Of a stretch of DNA of 64,000 nucleotides, positions 57,339 to 64,000 are shown piece by piece. Position 1 is the first letter of the stretch. Every line of letters starts with the position of its first letter. The translations under genes and the position numbers were made by a program. Origin of the DNA: Agaricus subrufescens. Its lineage: Eukaryota > Basidiomycota > Agaricomycetes > Agaricales > Agaricaceae. Under the pieces are notes generated by a model. It made no database searches. It was not told the DNA's origin and was given only the letters and a program-made list of their open reading frames with translations. The stretch covers positions 88,166 to 152,165 of the forward strand of contig JAQOTE010000018.1 in assembly GCA_029945375.1 (NCBI GenBank), in the 5' to 3' direction.

Positions 57339-58565
57339 ATGCCAAACAATACCACTGTACCGAACAAGGACACCCACGCATTCCCTCGCTTGCCAACAGA
57401 AACATGGATCAAAGTTGTCAAAATTCTGATTGATGACAATGACCTTGACGCTCGCTCCGCACTCTACGAGCTCTGCCTCGTTTCACGATGTTTCAGATCA
57501 TTCGCACAACCAGCCCTCTTCCACTGTCTTCGAGTCGTTGACAGAAACCTATCTCCACAAGCTTACCGGGCCCTATGTCGATGCGGACAAGGAAAATATC
57601 GACATGTCTTAAATCATGTTCGCGAATTCAAAATCAAAGTCTCAATTCCCGCCCCGCGCATCAAAAAGTTCAGATTATCATCATCACCTCCACCTCATCC
57701 GATATCCCTTCTCCCTTTCATGACTCAACTCACAACGCTTTCCATCTCCGTCTGGATGAACAAAGACCATTTGTTACCCTCCATCCTTCGTCGATCTACC
57801 AATAAGCTTACCCGGCTCTTTTTCGAGTTCGCCGAGGCCTTTCCCACACCTCAAGAAATACTCGCAATCACGGCTTTCATCTCCAAACAGAAAGGCCTCA
57901 AGCACCTCACCTTGACATTTCCCCACCCCATTCTCGTTCCTTTTGGTTCACTACCTCAATTAGAATCAATTGACAGCGATTGGAAGCAGATCTTCAACTT
58001 TCTTCCTGGAAAGACTAATCTGAGGAATATCTGTATCAGAGCCTCAGGTCGTTCAGATCTGATTCAATGGGACTCCCATACAGATACAGCAATCGTCAAG
58101 AAAGCATTGTCAAATATCCGGTATATTCGTCTGAGCGTCCCCGAACTTATAAGCCTAGAGCTTTGGGAATACGCAAAGAACCTAGAGTTCTTGCGAATCT
58201 CAGTCGGACGTTTGCCAACAGTAAGTTCCCTCCAAAAACAACTCAAACAAGTTTGTAATACTGATCCCTTACCCAAGTTCGATCTCCTCAACATTCTCGT
58301 CCGATTTCCCAACTTGAAAGTCGTAGTCCTGGAGACTCCTTGGCTTGGAGATAATTGCGAAACCGATCGAGAACTCTTCGCTTATCATATCCTATACGAG
58401 ATAGATTCTCTCGAAAGCATCATTTACAATGATCTTGATACGGATGTTTGGACCAAGAAGGTTCTTTGGGAAGGTGAAACGGTTTGTGCGGGCGTACCGG
58501 GGATGTTTGGACCAAGAAGGTTCTTTGGGAAGGTGAAACGGTTTGTGCGGGCGTACCGGAAATAG
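57339..58565 (+). CDS. F-box protein, short-F-box subfamily, about 408 aa, with altered C terminus
   Basis: This is a single exon. ATG 57339 puts the F-box at residues 15-65 (FPRLPTETWIKVVKIL, LYELCLVSRCFRSFAQPALF); ATG 57234 in the same frame would add 35 basic residues. The subfamily signature YRALCRCGQGKYRHVLNHVREF is shared with the genes at 5532 and 29029. The leucine-rich remainder includes PHPISLLPFMTQLTTLSI, FLRISV and FPNLKVVVLET. A perfect 59-bp tandem duplication ends the gene: copy 1 reads VWTKKVLWEGETVCAGV, copy 2 is read one frame over as FGPRRFFGKVKRFVRAY and stops at once. Without it the frame would run on to IEDLFNQSRR and stop at about 58614. Likely an SCF substrate adaptor. 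Confidence 0.8.
   Translation: MPNNTTVPNKDTHAFPRLPTETWIKVVKILIDDNDLDARSALYELCLVSRCFRSFAQPALFHCLRVVDRNLSPQAYRALCRCGQGKYRHVLNHVREFKIKVSIPAPRIKKFRLSSSPPPHPISLLPFMTQLTTLSISVWMNKDHLLPSILRRSTNKLTRLFFEFAEAFPTPQEILAITAFISKQKGLKHLTLTFPHPILVPFGSLPQLESIDSDWKQIFNFLPGKTNLRNICIRASGRSDLIQWDSHTDTAIVKKALSNIRYIRLSVPELISLELWEYAKNLEFLRISVGRLPTVSSLQKQLKQVCNTDPLPKFDLLNILVRFPNLKVVVLETPWLGDNCETDRELFAYHILYEIDSLESIIYNDLDTDVWTKKVLWEGETVCAGVPGMFGPRRFFGKVKRFVRAYRK
58442..58559 (+). repeat. Perfect 59-bp direct tandem duplication
   Basis: 58442-58500 and 58501-58559 are identical, beginning GGATGTTTGGACC and ending GGGCGTACCGG. The length is not a multiple of three, so the second copy is translated in a different frame. 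Confidence 0.97.
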
Positions 58566-59883
58566 AAGATTTATTTAATCAAAGCCGCAGGTCGGGACAT
58601 GTTTATTATATATAGGTCTCGCTCTCTTTTCTTCCTCTTCTTCGTTTTCATCTCTTTTCGCAACTGGACTTTCTTATAGCATTATCTCTGACTTATTCGG
58701 AGTGATTGCTTGTATACTATGGCTCGAGCAACGGGACATACATCGGAGCAATAGGACGGAAATAAAAATTGCCATCATTCTCAGTGCTTCAAGGGACTGA
58801 TACGACCCGGCCGCACGATACACATTGTTTGATAAATCCAAATACTGAAGCTTGAAACCTTCGATCGAAACGCATGGTGAATTTAGAAGGACTCAGCTAA
58901 AAAAGCGCGGAAAATCCCCCTGTCTGAATTTCAAACACGCGTCCAACCAACTGGTGTTATGTATAACATCATGCATCATATCTCTTAATACACAAATGTC
59001 TATAAAGGTACGTGTATCAAGTATTGGTCTTCAAACTTTCGTTGAGTCTCGTTCGTTTCATTTCGCGATTTGTTAATCGCTGGTCAAAGTTAAACCCCTG
59101 TTTGTCTCGCATCATTACTTGATTTGAGGACGCAGAACTCAGAACTATCACCATAGCAAAGCAATGAATGGGACATCGTTAAAATTATACAATCCCCTAC
59201 GACAGCCTTCAAACTGGTACATTTTTTATAACTCGGGAGTGGCTGATGGGCTGGTCAACTGGTACGGTACTCATTATTGATTGGACCCCCCCCCCTGATG
59301 ATGATAAAGGGCTTCATGATCAGGCACATGAAAATATGCCTTTTAATATCTTTACTAATTTAGAATTTTCCGGGATTTATTGGCCCTTGTTTGATTCATT
59401 GGAGTTAGATAAGTGTTTGAATTTTTATGCCCCGAAGAACGTTTAAACATTGCCTAAAATTTGACCCGGATCATGTTCACGCAATATTCTTGAAAGGGTA
59501 CATTTTCCGGGACTCCTGAGAATGCCTCCATTTGTTGGGAGGCAATAGGGACTTGACGTTGGGGAGGCTGCAAGTGATCCTCGGGGGTTGTTCTCCTTTC
59601 GTATGTGACGCAGGAGACAGTTGATGAATACATAAGATTAGATCCAAGATCGACTGGCTGGCGAGCACATTACCTGTCGTGTTCAAAAGTGAAACTTAGT
59701 AGAGTGAATGAGATGCTTAGAGTCGTCGATGCCGCGCTAAATATCGGAAATTCATTTGCTCTTAACTGATTTCTTTGACCGAGATCCTAATGAAGCCTTT
59801 AATATATGATATGTAGAAATATAATAAATAATCAAAAGACTCTACGTAATATAATAAAACGTTGTCCATGCTTGGCTCGTGCA
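58566..59883. other. Intergenic between convergent F-box and terpene synthase genes
   Basis: No coding is recognised; a C run lies at 59287-59294. 3' flanks only. Confidence 0.45.
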
Positions 59884-61206
59884 TTATACCGACAATGGAA
59901 TGTTACGTACATACTGCATCGTAGCTGCGAGCTCTTCCTTGCTGAACAAACCCTCTTGGCTCTCCTTTGGGATGAGTGTCACTATCCGTGTCAATTCAAC
60001 TTCTCGGCCCTTCTTTCCCCAGTACCTCTCTGATTCATAACTCCATGCATCAGCCCCCCGCACAACATAGCCGATGCTATCAATGTACTTTTGTACATTC
60101 TCGTCAATCTCTGGGCCCCAAGACGGCAAACTCTTAACTCCTTCTAGGAATACTCTAATTCGCTCTTGTCCGAATTCTTCTAACCAACGCATAGCCGCGG
60201 GCACGCTCAATCCATGTTCTAGGATGATGGAAGAGACAATGTTATGGAAGGCGATTCCGCGAGCAACCTCTACTGCATACGAATGCATGTCCTGTAAAAA
60301 TCAGTCAGGATTGTTCTCGAGAAAAACAAATAGATTACTCACATTGATCAAGCATAAGAGGTCCATGGCGGCCAACTCAATACTTTTCATCGTAGGATGT
60401 GAGAGCACCTCTTCCGGGAGGTCCAGTCCAAACCCGCAAAGTGCGATGGTTGCCTGTGCACCAAAGGTCTCCCGGCGGAGTTGTAGGTAGTCATTCACGG
60501 GCCTAACACGTTTTGTTTCCCGATCCTCAGCCTCTTGTATCATAGATTTCATGTAGACTTCGAAACCGCTAATAAAATGTTCGATACATGCTGCTCCTGG
60601 ATCGGTGAGAGTGAGAGCGCGTTGCCAAAAGCTAGAATAGACCATCAGATGCTGCTCGATCGGTAAGAGGAACTATATTTACTCTTGCATGAAAACGCCT
60701 AATTTATCACCCGGCGTTCTTTCCTTATATGGGTTCCGGAGTACATCCATCACAACATCGCAGACCTGGGAAGCCACCTCAGGTTCCGCGACGTCGTTGT
60801 ACTCATCGATCACAAAGTAAGCATTCGCGAGATCGCAGCCTGTGCGGCAGAAATCTGGATCACATTTGTTCATATCTATCCACATCGATGATCAACTGAA
60901 TTGAAACTTACCTCTTGAGTGCAATGGAAATACAAGACAACCCAAAAGGCCTTTTGATATCAAAATCGGGAGTGTCAGTCTCATAAAACACTTTTTATAG
61001 AGGTGATACTCACCAAATAGCGAACGATTGAATGATCTTTGCGCCTTCTCACTGAAGAGATGGAGTTCATTTACCCAATCGGCGCTCTCAACGTCCACAG
61101 TCCCATAATCAGGATGCAGACGTCGTTCGTATGGCCACTGAGCCATAAAGTCGGGCAACAAGAAGTTAATGGGTCCGCGAGAGGGTTGATTAAAGGCTTG
61201 AACCAT
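59884..61206 (-). CDS. Sesquiterpene synthase (class I terpene cyclase), about 366 aa
   Basis: Five exons fit: 61206-61014, 60950-60912, 60854-60683, 60631-60343 and 60291-59884. Motifs of basidiomycete sesquiterpene synthases are all present: FLLPDFMAQWPYERRLHPDY at the start, the metal-binding DEYND at residues 94-98, the NSE triad as N231-DMHSYAVE239 formed across the last junction, and the pyrophosphate-sensing RY (SERYW, R320-Y321). The DExxD form of the first motif is acceptable in this class. The enzyme should cyclise farnesyl diphosphate in the cytosol; the product cannot be read off. The N terminus is uncertain: the frame extends upstream to about 61287, but the better-looking ATG GCT further up cannot be spliced in phase. 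No P450, oxidoreductase or transporter lies next to it in the window. Confidence 0.9.
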
Positions 61207-64000
61207 TTGAGTTGACAGTGGGGGAATCGGGGGAATTGTTTTTTTGCTGAAGACCAGTGCAGGAAACTTCAGCTGTTTTAAACCCACCTATTTGAGCGTT
61301 AAGAGCCATCTGCGAGAGGTGTGTGACATTATTCTATCTGCCTCGGATAATGTCTGAAGCCGGGTGTGAATTACTTCGATGTTAACTCGATGAGGTTCTA
61401 TCGCGCCTACCGCATTGCATTATTACTACCGGCGACGTGCTCGGAACTCGGGAGATCGCTTGTGTTCCACGGGTGACGTCTGAAATCAAAAATAGTCACG
61501 AGGAAGCCCATATTGCAGTGTGAAAGGCGGTGATTCTTCCGGCACTTGTCCTTATTTGATTCGACATCGAGAATGAATGAATTAATAATGCCGACATGAG
61601 TATTTCAGGCTGTACTCCTCAGGCTATCTTTTTTTTGAAAGCACCACCACGATAGATCCGCATGAATCTTGACATATAGGACAACCAGCCAGGTAACGGA
61701 TTCGCAGCGGCCCCAGTATCACGTCTTCCGTTCCCGTATACCTAAACTCCCACGGTAAGTGGAATTGCGGGCTCGTGACAGTACGTAAACAACACCTTAC
61801 AGATTTTCTCCCAGACTCAGGGAATGACGAGATTTCCAAGTGGAGTGTGGCGCATCATTGGCCGCTGCCACCGCTTTCGGGTATGAGGTATTGGCACAAG
61901 TTCTAAAGACTATCTTACAATTACGGTCAGGAACGGCTTGAGTGGGTTTCGATCTCTGTACATAATCTCATAGAGTTCCTGTTTCAAGGTCGAAGCCTAA
62001 TTCGTCACAACGTTCCATTCATAACTATGATGTGCCCGATAATCAATATATCCTCAAATGAAGAAAAGGACGTGAGATACTTCTGGTAGTTTTCCAGTTT
62101 GAGAAACAAAAATATTCCTATGAGGCACGATCGCATTCTTCCGTTCATCCTCTTCTTACCTCGTGTGACACGAAATTAGTGCTTCTGAAGGCTGCGTAGA
62201 ATGACACCTATTGTTCCCCTTTGGTTTGATCTCAGTAACTCACTAAAGCTCTCTCAGCCCCGATCTTCATACTCAACTGTAGCTTAGATCAACAGTCGAC
62301 TTTGATTCACTTGTCTCGTTCCATGGTAGGCGGAGTTCGTAAATATTTCCCATAGATCCTGACACCTCAGCGAAATGAATAGGTGTCGCAGTCTAAAGTT
62401 AAGTACAGTCCAAAATAACTCCACAATCTCGCCGCTAATGGTGTCGTTCGCTGGTTTGCGGTTCATACCATACAGGACATAAATGCCAAAGTTGTGATTA
62501 ATAGTGAAGTATAGGTTAGATGTAGGAGAGTAAGAAGTGATTTTATTTGCCACTGGTTCCGGCGATTTCCAGCTTCAAAGGCTTTGAATAAAACAAGTTC
62601 TACGCTAGAGACCGAAAGGATATACTAAATTCCTCTATATCATTCAGCGTGTGCCTCTGCAAGGCTACTAATACGGTGAAACAAAAACATTCAGGACCGT
62701 GATGCCGCTCTGATGAAGTTAAACTGGCCAGTCTAGCTCCTCGTCAATTCCGGAACATTCGGGACATCCGGGAGTAGGAATGTTTATGTTCAATTGGGGT
62801 TTGTGTGACCTTAGGTAAAAATCACCAAGTCAGCTGATGCCCTCTCCTCCTTGGATAAACCGCAAAACACTGGTACAACCGAGTGTCTTTTTGTCATTAG
62901 CGCAGGTTATATGTTGAGAGTATGACAAACAGTGGTTTACTCAGGTTGCGACACCGGTAAGGTGAGGGTGAGACTGAAGATAATGCGGCAATAATCCTCC
63001 GATGACTGAATAGTTGTGATGCATGGCAATACAGCGGTTCCCGCAGCTGACAGGGTTCGACTTGATATGTGTTACGGGTGACACAACTTCTCGGCATTCC
63101 TTTATTTTAGAGTGTTCCGGTTCCATGCTGTGTACGTATTCGGTCTTGTGGCTGCGAAGGGCAAAAGGAAATTTGACGCTGTTGACAGAGCAAGATCAAC
63201 CTGGGGTGTAATCTATAAGTATTGCTGCCAGAACAGAGTTTGCCATGAACTCACGGCATACAAGACCCCACTGGACGCAAAGTGATTTGCTGTTTTTGCA
63301 ATGTTTACTATTGCAGTTCCAATTCTTTTCCATAAAACATGCAACGGAGTAATTATTGAATGTAAAACGTCTAAATCAGGCGTTGGCACGGCGGTGATAA
63401 CTTTTTCCTGGGTCACGATAGCCCTGATATAGGGTCGCTCGTACAACCTTCCAGGGTGGCACCTCACCACAATATATTCATCAGGATTCAGCATTGTAGG
63501 AATGAGAGATAAGAAAAGATTTACGATGATATCAAACTATGTACTCGTTGATCATCAACCATTGCTACCATTGTTCGGCGTAGAGAGAATAGATGGAGCT
63601 TTCAAAAATGGTTTGATCGTCAAGTTTGGTTCTGCAGGGTCTCCCCCACGACTGAGGCCATCACTCGGAATAGCCTGGGAAAAGTTCAAATATAGTAAGC
63701 AAGTTAAACTTAGCTCTGGGTAGTCCATCTCATGTTACTCATCTCTTCTTCGGCTCCGTGTTGTACTGAACGCTGAGGCTCTACATGATGGCGTCTACCT
63801 ATCGGATGTAGATGTAGCGACTGACAGTCGGAGGAAAAGGCAGTGTTTTACTCAGCCGTTGAGCTAGGAAATGATTTCTACGATGAAATCACTTGGGAGG
63901 GTGCAGTAGTAAATGGTGACAACACGATAAGCAACGAGTGTTCTATGCGAGTCTATATAACGCTTTTCGTCTTGCGACCAAATTTATTGCGAGGGTAAAA
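61207..64000. other. Long terminal interval, no gene recognised
   Basis: Promoter of the terpene synthase, then frames of up to about 90 codons on both strands (for example 62284-62553 and 63213-63494 on -, 63502-63723 on +) without motifs or splice-linked partners. I see no element ends. Confidence 0.4.

Noticed and set aside
13979..61206. A single biosynthetic gene cluster (laccases, BBE-like oxidase, terpene synthase)
   Set aside because: The enzymes are spread over 47 kb with housekeeping genes (COX5, DUF300, ATL, PARP-E2) between them and on mixed strands, so no cluster is supported.
1..64000. CRISPR arrays, operons, Shine-Dalgarno sites and phage genes
   Set aside because: The window is eukaryotic. 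Introns, signal peptides and gene families are fungal, and no regularly spaced repeat array exists.

Overview
The window is nuclear DNA of a filamentous basidiomycete, very probably an Agaricomycete. The evidence is the gene architecture (many short exons cut by introns of about 45-70 bp with GTRNGT donors and CTRAY-like branch sites), multicopper laccases with conserved basidiomycete intron positions, a sesquiterpene synthase, a mycocypin/I66-like beta-trefoil protein, F-box/leucine-rich gene families and a seven-helix membrane protein family typical of mushrooms. There are no rRNA genes, no convincing tRNA, no CRISPR and no intact transposon. All exon joins were derived by hand from splice signals, reading-frame continuity and comparison among paralogues inside the window.

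Layout. 0-9.6 kb: an accessory block with a truncated F-box gene, two paralogous multi-pass membrane genes (TM-A, TM-B) and two F-box genes between them, all on +. 9.7-11.4 kb: another F-box gene on -. 11.5 kb: a laccase relic. 14.0-16.6 kb: laccase 1 (+), with an unusual Ser/Thr repeat tail. 17.5-19.0 kb: cytochrome c oxidase subunit (COX5/COX IV type) and a small two-helix membrane protein, both on -. 20.7-21.2 kb: a small repeat protein (-). 24.0-25.2 kb: a 7TM protein (+). 25.6-27.5 kb: a secreted BBE-like FAD oxidase (-). 29.0-31.9 kb: an F-box gene and a broken third membrane-gene copy (TM-C), both on -. 32.7-34.9 kb: laccase 2 (-). 37.8-38.3 kb: an alkyltransferase-like DNA-repair protein (+). 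38.7-39.4 kb: a small secreted protein (+). 39.6-41.9 kb: a DUF300/OST-alpha transporter of 16 exons (-). 45.0-51.1 kb: a small polar protein, a PARP-E2(UBE2Q-like) fusion and an ankyrin protein (all +). 51.6 kb: a fourth membrane-gene scrap (TM-D). 52.9-53.5 kb: the beta-trefoil inhibitor-like protein (+). 54.5-56.3 kb: a single-pass membrane protein (-). 57.3-58.6 kb: an F-box gene with an internal tandem duplication (+). 59.9-61.2 kb: a sesquiterpene synthase (-). Intervals between these blocks are long, AT-leaning and mostly without recognisable genes.

How it fits together. Conserved single-copy genes (COX5, ATL, DUF300, PARP-E2, ankyrin, single-pass membrane protein) sit in islands. Around them lie recently duplicated accessory families (F-box, TM-A to TM-D, laccases) with several broken copies. 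Secreted or secondary-metabolism enzymes (two laccases, BBE-like oxidase, terpene synthase, protease-inhibitor-like protein) are dispersed over 47 kb and do not form a compact cluster. The most notable locus is the 1,117-residue PARP-UBE2Q fusion, a predicted single-chain link between ADP-ribosylation and ubiquitin conjugation.
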